DNA of 64,000 nt from positions 558,001 to 622,000 of the forward strand of contig JACGCN010000028.1 in the NCBI GenBank assembly GCA_014905825.1, read 5' to 3'. Below, piece after piece: positions 9,626 to 20,303 of the stretch. The stretch is from Lyophyllum atratum (lineage: Eukaryota > Basidiomycota > Agaricomycetes > Agaricales > Lyophyllaceae). Positions within the stretch are counted from its first letter, which is position 1, and every line of letters begins with the position of its first letter. The notes beneath the pieces are model-generated. The model had not been told where the DNA came from and ran no database searches. It was given only the letters and a program-made list of their open reading frames with translations. Both the position numbers and the translations under genes were made by a program.

Positions 9626-11467
9626 ATGGCCACCTCCGCCAAAGCCCCCTCAAAAACCTCGACGGGCGGTTCCAGCACGTCTGGGACCCCGGATCCACCT
9701 CGGGGACTTCTTTCCCGAGCCGATATTGCCGCCCTGATGGTAGGTGATCGAACCCCAATCGATTCGGCCGACAAAGCTCGCCAGTATCTGGACAAGAAAG
9801 GCTGGGTCCTCGAAGGCGAACCGTACGACCGCGCGAAGATGGTCAGGCTGCTCATGACGACAGCCCTCAGCCTATCCAACAAGACCCCGGACCCGAAGCC
9901 CGACGCCAGGAACGTCATACTGGCCGTCGCCTACCTTCTCGAGGACGACATCGCCGACACCTTCTCGGAATCCCTGGCCGAGGCGATTTCGGCCAAGACC
10001 CTCATGCGCGTCGAGGCCGCGACCTCCAAGCTCATGGACACCGCTGACTTCGTAGCTGCCCTGGATAAGACCCAAGCCGACGCCACCCTCAACATCAAGA
10101 CCGTATCGGACCAACTCACCAAAGTCGCCTCATCGCTCGACCAGCTGGCCACCAACCTCTCCCACGACGTTCCCCTTCCACGCCCGACCTGGGCCTCCGT
10201 AGCTGCCAACGTCCCTGCTGCCTGGACCCCTCCTTCCTCCCTCCCGCCGGCCGTCTTTAACCCCAACGCATCCGACCAGCAGACAATCGTCCAGCAGCGC
10301 GTTCTACGCACTGCTTGCCAGGCCCTCATCGACATAGATCCCAAAGACGACTCGGTTTCCATTGACCGCTCCCCAGCAGGGCTCAACGCAATCCGCCTAC
10401 GCATGAACACGGAGATCGCCGACTTCCAGCGCTCCCTGCCCCCAAGCTTCGCCGAGGACGGAGAAGAACGCCCGACCCAGAAGATCATCATCCGAGGTAT
10501 CACCTCCCTCGCACGAGGCGGACTCCTTCTCGAACTCGACACCCCGGAATCGGCCAAGCGCTTCCGTCACTACGCCGGCGACGACACCTACGGCTTCCTG
10601 AAGGACTACCTCGGGTCCTCGGCGACACTCAAGACCAAACCCCTCAACCTCATCATCCGCTTCGTCCCATGCACCGGCGAATTCGACCCCTCCGACTCTG
10701 AACACCTGCGAGCCCTCGAAGAAGACAACGGACTATCCTTCAAGTCTATCCTTGCCGCCTCCTGGCTGAAACGCCCGGACCGCCGTAACGCGAACCAGAA
10801 GCTCGCCTCCATTAAGCTTTCCTGCTCTAACGCTGACGATGCTAACGCTCTCATTAAGGGAAGGGTCTTCATCGCAAGCCAGCTGGTCACCATCCGCAAG
10901 GACCTCATGGAACCCACCCGGTGCAACAAATGTCAGCTGTATGGTCATATTCGCAACGCGTGCAAGGGAACTGACCGCTGCGCGACCTGTGCTGGCGCGC
11001 ACGCCTCCACCGCATGCCCTCCCGACGCCCACCCCCAATGTGTCGCCTGTGGCCCGGACTCGACCCATGCCAGCTCGTTCCGTGGCTGTCCTGCCTTCAA
11101 GAAACGCTGCGACGATTTATCCGCCCGCTACCCCGAGAACTCCATGCCCTATTTCCCCACAAGCGACTCCTGGTCCTGGGCCGCCAACCCCCCGAAGCTC
11201 TCCACCTCCGCCCCCGAGCAATTCCCTAGGATCCCTCACGAGCTCCCTCTCCGACCACCACCAGCCCTCAACCTCTCTACGCACCCGACGTCGACTGCCG
11301 TTTCCTCTGAGCCCCCCACCTCGCAGACCCCGTCCTCGCAGCCCCCGGCCAAGCCCCAGGCTCCCGCTGGCCCTCGGTCCCAATCCAGGTTGGACGACTA
11401 TCTGATGCCCCCCGGATCTCAGAAGAACCGCCACACCGCCCAGGCGTCCTCCCTCCCCTCTCAATGA
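9626..11467 (+). CDS. LINE ORF1 (gag-like, zinc knuckles)
   Basis: 613 residues. This is the nucleic-acid-binding protein of the retrotransposon, expected to coat the element RNA. The N-terminal third is helical and Ala/Asp-rich, with a likely coiled-coil region around LIKTVSDQLTKVASSLDQLA-type sequence (about residues 150-190). CCHC knuckles follow at about residues 433-485: CNKCQLYGHIRNAC, CATCAGAHASTAC, and a third CVAC...HASSFRGC unit. The C-terminus is Pro/Ser-rich. The stop overlaps the ORF2 start as ATGA at 11464-11467, which suggests coupled translation. The frame is intact. Confidence 0.88.
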   Translation: MATSAKAPSKTSTGGSSTSGTPDPPRGLLSRADIAALMVGDRTPIDSADKARQYLDKKGWVLEGEPYDRAKMVRLLMTTALSLSNKTPDPKPDARNVILAVAYLLEDDIADTFSESLAEAISAKTLMRVEAATSKLMDTADFVAALDKTQADATLNIKTVSDQLTKVASSLDQLATNLSHDVPLPRPTWASVAANVPAAWTPPSSLPPAVFNPNASDQQTIVQQRVLRTACQALIDIDPKDDSVSIDRSPAGLNAIRLRMNTEIADFQRSLPPSFAEDGEERPTQKIIIRGITSLARGGLLLELDTPESAKRFRHYAGDDTYGFLKDYLGSSATLKTKPLNLIIRFVPCTGEFDPSDSEHLRALEEDNGLSFKSILAASWLKRPDRRNANQKLASIKLSCSNADDANALIKGRVFIASQLVTIRKDLMEPTRCNKCQLYGHIRNACKGTDRCATCAGAHASTACPPDAHPQCVACGPDSTHASSFRGCPAFKKRCDDLSARYPENSMPYFPTSDSWSWAANPPKLSTSAPEQFPRIPHELPLRPPPALNLSTHPTSTAVSSEPPTSQTPSSQPPAKPQAPAGPRSQSRLDDYLMPPGSQKNRHTAQASSLPSQ

Positions 11468-14400
11468 ATAGGCGACCACCAAAAGCTCCGCGGAAACTCC
11501 GAATCCTGCAACTGAACGTCCGCAAATCATACAACGCACAACCCTCCTGAACACGGCGCGACCTGAAGATTGGGATGTACTGGCCCTCCAGGAACCCTTC
11601 CTCGATCGTCTCGGAAACACGAAGGCATCACCGTTCTGGACCGTTCGATACCCTTCCCCCCACCTCCGCGATGGGAGCGCACGTTCCCGCTCTATCCTAC
11701 TCATCAATGCTAATATCGCCACTGACGCATATACCCCTCTGGATATCCCTAGCCCCGACATCACGGCTGTTCGCTTCGATGGTCAATTCGGCCACCTCTC
11801 GATCTTCAACGTCTACAACGACTGCACCCACAACGACTCCATGACCGCCCTCCGCTCCTACCTCACCTCCTTCCGCCACCTCGCCCTCCCCTCCCCCCGC
11901 GACCACATGCTTTGGCTAGGTGACTTCAACCGGCACCACCCACTCTGGGAAAGCGAAGACAACCGACGCCTCAACTCCTCGGAAAACGCGATCCAGCCCC
12001 TGCTGTCCCTGCTCCGGGACTACGACATGGAGTTAGCACTGCCCCCAGGGGTTCACACCCTCCAAACGGCCGCCGACGCCTGGACGAGGCCGGATAACGT
12101 CTGGCGTTCTCACAGCGACACCGACCCCTTGATATCCTGCGACGTCGTGGCGGAGCTACGCCCGCCTATAACGGACCACCTTCCCATAGCCACAGAAATG
12201 GAGCTCCCGGTCGCCTGCACCTCGTCGCCCCCACGCAAGAACTTTCTAGATGTCGACTGGGGTGTCTTCCAGACATCGCTCTCCGAGAAGCTGTTCGAGC
12301 ACCTCCCCGCGCGCAGGATCACCGATGAGGCCGATTTTAACTCCACGGTCACGCTGCTAACCGAGATCATTCAGGAGGTCATTGCTGACGACGAGATCGT
12401 CCCCTGGAAGAAACCCTGCGCGTTCTCCAAACGTTGGTGGTCCAAGGACCTCAGCGAACTGAAGAAGCAACATAGCCAGGCGAGTAACGAAGCCCACAAG
12501 TTTCGACACATCCAGGGCCACCCCTCGAAGGCGAAACTCGCAGAGCTCTCCCGAGCCCTAGCCAACGCGATTGACAAGAGACGAAACGAGCACTGGACTT
12601 CTTGGCTGGAGAACATCGATGCCCGTCAAATCTACCTGGCTAACAAGTATGTTGTCAAGGAACCGACTGACTTCGCATGTGACAGGGTACCTGACCTCAA
12701 AACCACTTCGGACGCTGGCCCCGCCCTAGCCGTCACCAACAGCGAGAAGGCCAAAGCCCTAGCTGAGTCCTTCTTTCCTCCTCCTCCCCCTTCCCCCACC
12801 ACTCCTGCATCCGCATACCCCCGCCCCATCCCGGGAATTACCTTCTTTACTCGAGCGCGCATCCTCACCGCCATAAGCCAGCTGAAGCCTCATAAAGCCC
12901 CGGGTCCTGACGGGATTCCGAATGTAGTGCTAAAGCGATGCTCGAGCGTCCTTATTGACCACCTCTACTACATTTACCGAGCAGTCCTAGAACTCGACGT
13001 ATACCACGAAAGCTGGCTGGTCTCCACGACCCTGGTCCTTCGCAAACCCGGCAAATCCGCCTACAACGTGGCCAAGGCCTACCGCCCCATTGGCCTCCTG
13101 AACACGATCGGAAAGCTTCTCTCCACCCTCGTCGCTGCTGACCTGTCCCACCTCGCGGAGAAACATGACATGCTCCCTCCCGGCCAATTCGGAGGCCGTC
13201 CCGGCCGCAATACCACGGACGCCATGCACCTCATCACCCACAAGATCAAGGACGCGTGGCGCTCAGGTAACGTCGCTGTCGCCCTCTTCCTCGATGTCCA
13301 GGGCGCCTTCCCCAATACGGTCCGAGAACGCCTCCTCCACAACATGCGAGAACGCGGAGTCCCTACATGCTACGTGAAGCTGGCAGAACGCATGCTCACC
13401 AACAGGAAGACCAAACTCGCCTTCGACGACTTCATATCCGACTTCATCGACATCATTAATGGAACCACCCAGGGCTGTCCCCTCTCTATGCTTTTCTATG
13501 CATTTTATAACGCACCTCTCATCCTTGTAGCAAACCCCGGCAAGAAAGAAACTTCCCCCGGTTTCGTAGACGACTCAATGTTCCTCGCCATAGCCAAGAC
13601 CTTCAGAGAATGCTACGCGATCCTCGTCGACATGGCTGAACGCCGCGGAGGCGGCTTCGAATGGTCGCTCTCCCACAACTCCCCATTCGAGCTCACCAAG
13701 GTTGCTGGAATGGCCTTCCCCAGATCCCACCTCGACTCAGCACCTCCGACCCTCACCCTCAAACGCTCGAACCCCGACGGCTCCGTCACGACCCAGGTAG
13801 TCGACATGGTAGCAACATACAAATACCTCGGAGTAATCTTCGACCCGAGGCTCCGCTGGGCCGCCCACCACCAGAAAGTTTTAGCCAGCGCGACGTGGTG
13901 GTCCTTTCAAGTGGCCCGCCTGTCACGAATGTCTGGGGGCATGCCCCCCCACCGAATCCGCCAACTCTACAACACGGTAGCGGTCCCGGCCTTTACGTAC
14001 GCGGCCGACGTCTGGTACACCGGCATCCACGACAACCCAAACGGCGGAAAACGCACAGGCTCCATTGCCATAACTAACAAACTGACCTCCATCCAGAGAC
14101 GAGCGGCCAAAACCGTCACAGGTTCCCTCAGTACCACCGCCGGCGACGTCCTGGACGTCCACGCTAACCTCCTCCCCATAGACCTCCTGTACCATAAAGT
14201 CCTCCATCGCGCAGCCGTCCGTCTCGCCTCCCTCCCCCCATCTCACCCCCTCCACGGCCCAGTCCGCAAAGCCGCAAGACGCTATGTGAGACGACATCGC
14301 TCGCCCCTCCACAGCCTCTTCTTCGTCACCGGCGTCTCTCCCACCGAGATTGAAACAGTCCTCCCTACACGACGCAGACCAAACTACACCCCCTCCTTCA

Positions 14401-15563
14401 CTACGGACATCAGAGGTAGTAAGGATGAGGCACTTGAGAACGCCGACCGTATCCATCAGGAAGCCCCCATCTCCGTGTACTGCGACGGATCCGGCTACGA
14501 AGGCGGCGTGGGCGCCTCCGCGGTGCTCTTCGTCAACGGTGCCGAGAAGTCCTCCCTCCAATACCACCTCGGACCCATCACCCATCACACCGTATACGAA
14601 GCGGAAATCGTTGGATTCACCCTCGCACTTCACCTTCTATCCAAGTTGGGACGCCAACTAACCTCCCTTACAGTGATAGGTAGCGACAGCCAGGCCGCTA
14701 TCCGTGCCCTCAACAACCAACGCCCTCACCCGGCCCACTACCTCCTCGATCGTGTCCACTCCGCCGCCGAACACCTTCACATGAAACAGGATCGCCTCAT
14801 CAACGCAGTCCGTCGCCGCGAGGCGACCCGCAGAAACCGCCCTTGGACAGCTCGCTCCCGCAAGGTCATCGACCTTCAGATTATCTGGACCCCCGGCCAC
14901 ATGGAGTTCGACCCCAATGAACGCGCCGACGAAATCGCCAAGGAGGCCGCCCAAGGCACTTCGAGTCCCTCTGAACTCCTCCCAGCCTACCTCAAGCGGA
15001 AACCCCTCCCAGCCAGTATCCCAGCCCTCCGCCAGGAACACCTCGCCAACCTCCAGAAACGCTGGAAGCAACGCTGGAAAAAGTCCCCTCGTTTCTCTGC
15101 TATTGACGTTATTGACAGTTCCCTACCCTCGAAGAAGTTTCTTAGACTGGTCCAGTACCTCGACCGACATCGATCAGCAATTGTCGCCCAACTACGGACT
15201 GGCCACATGCCCCTGAACCGGTACCTATTTCGCATCCATCGATCCGAGACACCCTCATGCCCCCACTGCGGTGGCATCACCGTCGAAACCATCCGCCACT
15301 ACCTCCTGGTCTGCCCACACTACCAGCACGAGCATCACCGCCACCTCCGCCGCCCCCTGAAGAGCAAAGCTGAGTCGATATCCTATATCCTTTCCAACCC
15401 CGATGCTCTCATTCACCTTATCAGGTTTGTTCACGCCACCAAGCGATTCAACACCTCAGCTGAATCCGCGCGCAAACTCCTGCCGGAGAAGATGACCGAC
15501 TTCGCCAGAAGTCTCCGGAACCCGGACCACACCCGGAACCCCCTCCTCTTTACTGACATTTAG
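11464..15563 (+). pseudogene. LINE ORF2 (EN-RT-RNase H) with one frameshift
   Basis: About 1,366 codons. From the ATG at 11464 the frame reads KLRILQLNVRKSYNAQ, then hits a stop at 11548. One base appears to be missing near 11535-11545, and the next frame continues LLNTARPEDWDVLALQEPF to the end. Endonuclease motifs are LQLNV, LQEPF, GDFNRHHPLW and TDHLPI. Reverse transcriptase motifs are KAPGPDGIPN, YRPIGLLNTIGKLL, GQFGGRPGRNTTDA, FLDVQGAFPN, GTTQGCPLS and the active site FVDD. RNase H motifs are YCDGSGYEGGVGAS, YEAEIVG, GSDSQAA and TPGHMEFDPNERAD. A C-terminal CPHC...HYLLVCPHY knuckle follows. Everything after the single lesion is open, so an ATG at 11841 could still give RT-RNase H without a full endonuclease. 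Confidence 0.88.
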
Positions 15564-16043
15564 CAGACCCCCCCCCGACGTCTCCTCCCCCCGTACGATA
15601 GCTTCTCACCTCTGCGGTGGCAAGCTTTCCCCCCGGGGTTTTGATGCTACCCCGCAGAGCCGTTCGTAGCTAACGTCTCCTTACCCAAACTTACCTCACC
15701 CCCCCTTACCTTCCGACGGCACTCGACTCTTAGGCCCTCCATAATCTTGAACCTTAAACATTCACTCCTACTTTGGTTGGGCGCACCGTCGTGCTGCTCG
15801 TCTTACCACCGCCTGCCTCGCAGGCCCTCGTCACCGACACCACCACTTCACACACCGATGCATTCTTCAGGACCTAGAGGGTAGGGGCAGCCTAAAACGG
15901 CGGTGGATACGCCGGCTCACTCATTCTCCGCATAGCGGGGGGGTGTGGCATTCTGGGCCCTACGTACTTAGAATAACTAACTACCTGACCACATGTAAAC
16001 TGCACCAAGGGCGCAATGCGCCTCGAGCAGAATAATATGATAC

Positions 16044-16061
16044 AAAAAAAAAAAAAAAAAA
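16044..16061 (+). other. LINE poly(A) tail
   Basis: An uninterrupted run of 18 A's follows AATAATATGATAC and marks the 3' end of the element. Read from the other strand it is a run of Phe codons in the split gene. Confidence 0.85.
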
Positions 16062-16071
16062 CTGGGCGCCC
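16060..16071 (+). repeat. LINE target-site duplication, 3' copy
   Basis: AACTGGGCGCCC, identical to 9446-9457. Confidence 0.8.
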
Positions 16072-16502
16072 CGCTGCTCTGCTGTATTGACCAGCCCAGC
16101 TGGCGTAATACCGCGGAGGGCACGCGCACCCAAGCCGCCCAACTGGATGTGGCGAGTTATGTCGTACAGGTCAAGACGACGGTAGTACTGCATTTTACAT
16201 CCCTTGACAGTGCTTTCAAACTTCATGGGTGGCTCGATATTCCTCAAGTCCCACATGTCGAGCCAAGTGCGAACCGCTGATTTCCGGGACGAGGACCGGT
16301 AGTCGGAGTATTGGTGGCGTTGATAGCCCGCATTGTTCAGAAGCGCGATCAGCTGGCGGTAGGTACCACCTATCCGCATCACATTAGACAATGGTGCGTT
16401 GAGTCGCGTCAGACAGAATAGGCCACGTACCTCGACGAGAGTTCCAGCCATTCGGAAGATCGTGCTCTGTAGCATTTGTTCCAATGTCGTAGGAGATCCC
16501 AT

Positions 16503-17047
16503 AGTAGCCCCACGGATGGTTGTATAGTTCTAGAGGAGGAGGTAGAATGCTGCAGCCATGGAGGGTAGTGGTGTGTCAGATTACTTAACTTGAACAACCA
16601 TTCACCTTTCATCTTTTAAAGAACGCCATTCTACGTTCAGGCCGCGCAACACACAACGAGAAGGTATTGGTCGTACAATAAGGGCATGCAACACAAGTGA
16701 TAAGCAAGAATCAATGGTGGGCCCATCATGGTGATTGATGCGGCAAAAGTAGTGTTTTTATTGTACTACTCTTGTGGCATGTCGTTGGCACATATGTTGC
16801 CATACTCAGAAACGGGTTGGCGTAATTGTTTTCATTATTCGAGACCCCTTCTTTTCGGCCGAGTGATGGCTCTACATTGAGCCTTATCCAGCTTTCCCTC
16901 TTGTTCTCTTCTTCCTCCAGAGCCGCTCGTGGATGTATGAGACGACCGACTTATTGTCGTCCCATTATTATCAGTGCACAACAGTTTGGAACCATAACAA
17001 TCCGGACATCAGATCAATCACAAACACGTCAACCTACTTATATAGCC
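16503..17047. other. Upstream region of the split gene
   Basis: Contains the probable promoter of the minus-strand split gene and the left flank of the Harbinger element. No further gene is seen. Confidence 0.4.
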
Positions 17048-17050
17048 TTA
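17048..17050 (+). repeat. Harbinger target-site duplication, left
   Basis: TTA, matched at 20020-20022. A 3-bp TTA/TAA duplication is the hallmark of PIF/Harbinger insertion. Confidence 0.8.
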
Positions 17051-17097
17051 GGGTTCGTTCGGACTCAAGAATGCGGCATTTTGATGTCGCATTCTCG
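17051..17097 (+). repeat. Harbinger left terminal inverted repeat
   Basis: 47 bases identical to the reverse complement of 19973-20019. It contains an internal imperfect palindrome: AGAATGCG and CGCATTCT flank a 12-base centre (17069-17096). Confidence 0.92.
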
Positions 17098-17259
17098 CCC
17101 GATATGGTAGCTCAAATTATGATCACATGGTTTCGAAATCGCGTGAGGCTGTGACGATTTGTGACTTGTTCGCGGTTTGTTGATTTGGCGCGCCCGCCGG
17201 TTCCATTTGCGGCTTGCCCCTCCCTCATTTCCGCCTTTTCCTCCTGTCATTCTCGAAGC

Positions 17260-18340
17260 ATGGCCGCGGCAGCATGGACCACCGAGGATGAGACCACGTT
17301 CTTGGACTTTCTTCTCACGCAGGCCGCAGCAGCTGGTGATGGGGCCAACTTCAAGATGGTGACATTTACAGCTGCCTCAGCCGTCGTTGACAAGGATCGC
17401 AGCAAGGGTGGTCCGAAAACAGCGAAGGCATGTCAGAATAAATGGAACACAGTATGTCCCCTATGTCCCCTCAGCTCCAGACCTGCCACTATACTCATTT
17501 TGCGTTCGCAGCTCCGCCGCGCATTTCGTGCGATACAGGCCATCAAATTTTCGAAGTCAGGGTGGACCTGGGACGATGATTATGGCGCAAACATCACGCT
17601 CGACATGGAAGATGCATGGAACGCTTTCATCAAGGTCTACAAGGATGCCAAACCGTTCAAGAATAAAGGTTGGGTCCACCTCGAAAAGATGACTCAGCTC
17701 ATGCCTGCCACCGTCAAGGGCACACATGTCTTTCGTGCTTCACAGGGTGCGTCTGGCCTTGACACCGATCGTGACGTGGGTACTCAGCAGGACGACAATG
17801 AGGATGAGGATGAGGAGAGGGATGCTATGGTCGAGGGGGACGCACACCTCTCGGAAGAAGGTGCTGACACTATCACGGTCATTCCTACTCTAGTACGTGG
17901 ATCTGAATTTCTTTTTCTCAATGTCCTCCTTCACTGTTCATTATTAGACCATCCCGTCCACTCCCCCTCGCTCTTCTCGCAGGCGTGAGCGTGCCGTCTC
18001 TGAAACACCTGCCCCTTCTTCCAAGAAGGCCCGAGTGACAGGTGCTGAGGCCATCTCAAGTCTCACGGACTCGATCAGTCGCTTTGGGGACAACATTTGC
18101 GTGGTCCTGGCTGGTGACCCATCTCTGCGTACACCTCATCGTCACCGAAAGGCCGTCCAGCTCGCTCAGAAGGAAGACTGGCTCTCGAAGGCTGATCGAC
18201 TTGTTCTTTGTAAAATTCTCGAGAAGGACATCAAGGCTGCGGATGCATATACTGCGCTTGATGACGATGATGAGGAGTTCCATCGGATGTGGGTTCAGGA
18301 TAAGGTGGACGATGCCAAGGCATTGAGGATGGCTGCGTAA
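17260..18340 (+). CDS. Harbinger Myb/SANT-like DNA-binding protein
   Basis: Three exons (17260-17451, 17512-17892, 17948-18340) with 60- and 55-bp introns give 321 residues. The N-terminal trihelix/SANT-like domain shows AAWTTEDETTFLDFL, the AKACQNKWN turn, and FRAIQAIKFSKSGWTWDDD, the usual Myb_DNA-bind_3 pattern. A central acidic Asp/Glu stretch follows, then a basic SRRRERAVSETPAPSSKKAR segment that could serve as a nuclear signal, and a helical C-terminal part with a second acidic patch. In this superfamily the protein brings the transposase to the termini and the nucleus. It faces the transposase inside the element and appears intact. Confidence 0.85.
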
Positions 18341-18491
18341 TTTTCCCTTTTGTTCCACGATCGCAATAATCCTTCGTTCACAAATTAATTCTTCACGTAT
18401 AACCTTCTATCTAGATTCTAATCCTTGACTCGCTCCATAGCCTCGATACCCATACATCACATTCGTTTATCTACACTCATTTGGATAATGA

Positions 18492-19858
18492 CTACTCGTC
18501 CTCCAGAACAAATTGATCCTCTAGAACCTCTGGGTGATCTTGTAGAAACTGTTGATAACTGTCCCACATACTTGTTGCCATTGCATCACGGAATACCTCT
18601 GCTCTCTCCTTCTCTGCCCTTGGTATTGCTCCCTGACCCGGCTCTCCAAGTGGTGCTACTTGAGGTCCAAAATCAAGGTCAAGTTCTTGAAGATAATGGT
18701 GGATATCTGTCTCATCATGGTCCATGATGAAGTTGTGAACTGCAGCTAGTCCAGGGGGAATCTTTGCTTGAACTGACATGCCGTATTGAGGAGCGCGATT
18801 GAGAACCTCCCAGCGTTTTTTGAGGACTCCAAAAATCCGTTCAACGATATTCCGTGCTTGCGCATGGCGGAGATTGAACAGCTCTTCTTTGTTCTGTGGC
18901 CTATAGAACGTAAGCTGATTGGTTCCATGAAAATGCGAGGGATATACGTACCGCACACCTGCTCGCCCCCATTCAGCAAGGTGGTAGCGGACACCCCGAT
19001 ATGGTGTCAGCAACGTGTCGCAAACTGCAAAACCGGCATCCGCAAGGTAGTATTTTCCAGGAGGAATCATAAAATCCAGCAGCCGTGAATGCATATACAT
19101 TGTAGCGTCTGCAACAGATCCTTCAAAGCCACTGATGAAATAGAGGAAGCGGAAGTCGAATGAGCAGGCGGCTAGGCAATTTTGGGTAACTCTGCCTTTG
19201 CGATCTCGAAGCGTGTCGATCCGCAGCTGATGTGAATGAGTCGATATGAGTTCCGTCAAGAGCTCCGAGAGCATCTGCGAAAAACGGAAAGAACTTGGGA
19301 CTTTTGCCAATATAGTCTGATAGAATATTCGAGGTGATATCAGGGAGGCTGACATATCGTGTATAGAACGGACCGGACGAGACCGCATCGAGGACCTTTC
19401 GAAAATACCTAGATTGGGCAAATGAACTATGAGTACGACCAAACTGGTGGCAAGGGACCAAGTACCCACTTGGAGATCGTCTCATTAGAACGTTGAAACC
19501 TTTCTCCCAGATGTCGAACCGATAGCCCTGTCACACAAGCATAGAGAAAGATCGCAGCCTGTTCCTCCACCTTGACACCATTTCTGGAGGTCTCGAATCC
19601 ACAAAAGAGAGTGAGATTGGCACAGAAGGCTGTGAAGACATGCAGTCGCATGCCCAACTCTGAGAAGATGCGATCGGGATGGCCGTGTATGAGTTCTTCG
19701 ACCCACGCCTGTCCAGAAAGTGCCGAGGTGTGGTAAGGTTGTTTCCAGTAATTAGGTTCTGTATAGAGAATTGCAGCTATTCCCACGATATGGAGAAAGT
19801 ATGTGGTAGCTGTGACGACTCTCTGCTTTAAAGTTGCTTGATCTGTCTCGGAGGGCAT
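18492..19858 (-). pseudogene. Harbinger DDE transposase, frameshifted
   Basis: The start is the MPSETDQ Met at 19858; a longer in-frame start at 19912 is possible. Exon 1 ends at RSNETIS. An intron (GTGGGT...TCTAG, about 19434-19490) leads to KYFRKVLDAV. The first catalytic Asp is in GALDGTHID, the second in YYLADAGF, and the Glu in NIVERIFGVLKKRW. A second intron removes about 56 bases so that WGRAGV joins RPQNKEELFNLRH. Between GTHID and DRKGRVTQNCLAAC the frame changes by one base near 19205-19220, and there is no GT donor in that stretch to explain it as an intron. The copy is therefore probably dead unless this is a sequencing error. Confidence 0.85.
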
Positions 19859-19972
19859 GATAAACGAGCGATTTTGCGATTTCACGCAGGCAGGAGCTTC
19901 AACTGATCTCACGTTGATCGGTCATTACCATATTAGGCTGTCACACCGATCTCACGTGCCGAGAATATGGGC

Positions 19973-20019
19973 CGAGAATGCGACATCAAAATGCCGCATT
20001 CTTGAGTCCGAACGAACCC
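19973..20019 (-). repeat. Harbinger right terminal inverted repeat
   Basis: Reverse complement of 17051-17097 without mismatch over 47 bases; followed by the TTA duplication. Confidence 0.92.
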
Positions 20020-20022
20020 TTA
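20020..20022 (+). repeat. Harbinger target-site duplication, right
   Basis: TTA, matching 17048-17050. Confidence 0.8.
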
Positions 20023-20303
20023 AGGCCTCACGGTCTTACATACTGCATCTCACATTCAATACACACGACGAACGATCTGCCGGACAGGAAGAGAATTTTA
20101 ATCATATAGCACACTTACAAAAAGTCCAATTATTTACTATACTTTATTTTACGGATACTTGACGGATACTTAGCTATCCCCGCTTCTTAGCTCTGTAGTG
20201 TAGCTTGCCGGCGGTTAAATTTGACTTCATCATCATCATCACATTCAATACAGCAACCATAACTCCGACATCCCTATCCAACGTTCACAACGTTCCCCGT
20301 GCA

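Larger units (their letters stand above)
9458..16059 (+). mobile_element. Non-LTR retrotransposon (Tad1/I-like LINE)
   Basis: A 6.6-kb element bounded by a 12-bp target-site duplication, with a 5' untranslated region, ORF1 with zinc knuckles, ORF2 (endonuclease, reverse transcriptase, RNase H, zinc knuckle), a ~480-base C-rich 3' region and an 18-A tail (16044-16061). The domain order with RNase H is that of Tad1/I-type elements; the clade needs a phylogeny. The exact duplication and the intact ORF1 point to a recent insertion. A single frameshift early in ORF2 breaks the endonuclease. Confidence 0.9.
15981..16502 (-). pseudogene. Small gene split by the LINE (chimeric 3' end)
   Basis: A minus-strand frame of 173 codons from ATG at 16502. 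About 143 codons are ancestral: YRQLIALLNNAGYQRHQYSD, WLDMWDLRNIEPPMKFES, KGCKMQYYRR, ITRHIQLGGLGARALRG. The frame then crosses the duplication into the LINE poly(A), read as a six-Phe run, and ends 20 codons later inside the element's 3' region. The true C-terminus lies at 9343-9445. The spacing of Tyr, Gly and the QxSDY block weakly recalls VapD/Cas2-like ferredoxin folds seen in small fungal proteins, but I cannot assign a family. Whether the chimeric product is made is unknown. Confidence 0.5.
17051..20019 (+). mobile_element. PIF/Harbinger DNA transposon, full length
   Basis: A 2,969-bp element with perfect 47-bp terminal inverted repeats (17051-17097 and 19973-20019, starting GGGTTCGTTCGGACTC) and a TTA target duplication. 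It carries the two genes typical of the superfamily in convergent orientation: a Myb/SANT-like DNA-binding protein on the plus strand and a DDE transposase on the minus strand. Perfect termini indicate a young copy, but the transposase frame is broken once, so movement would need help from another copy. Confidence 0.93.

Noticed and set aside
11117..11764. Long minus-strand frame across the ORF1/ORF2 boundary
   Set aside because: A GC-rich shadow of the retrotransposon coding frames.
16370..16430. A 61-bp intron in the LINE-split gene
   Set aside because: GT and AG ends are present but removal shifts the frame; the unspliced frame is open throughout.
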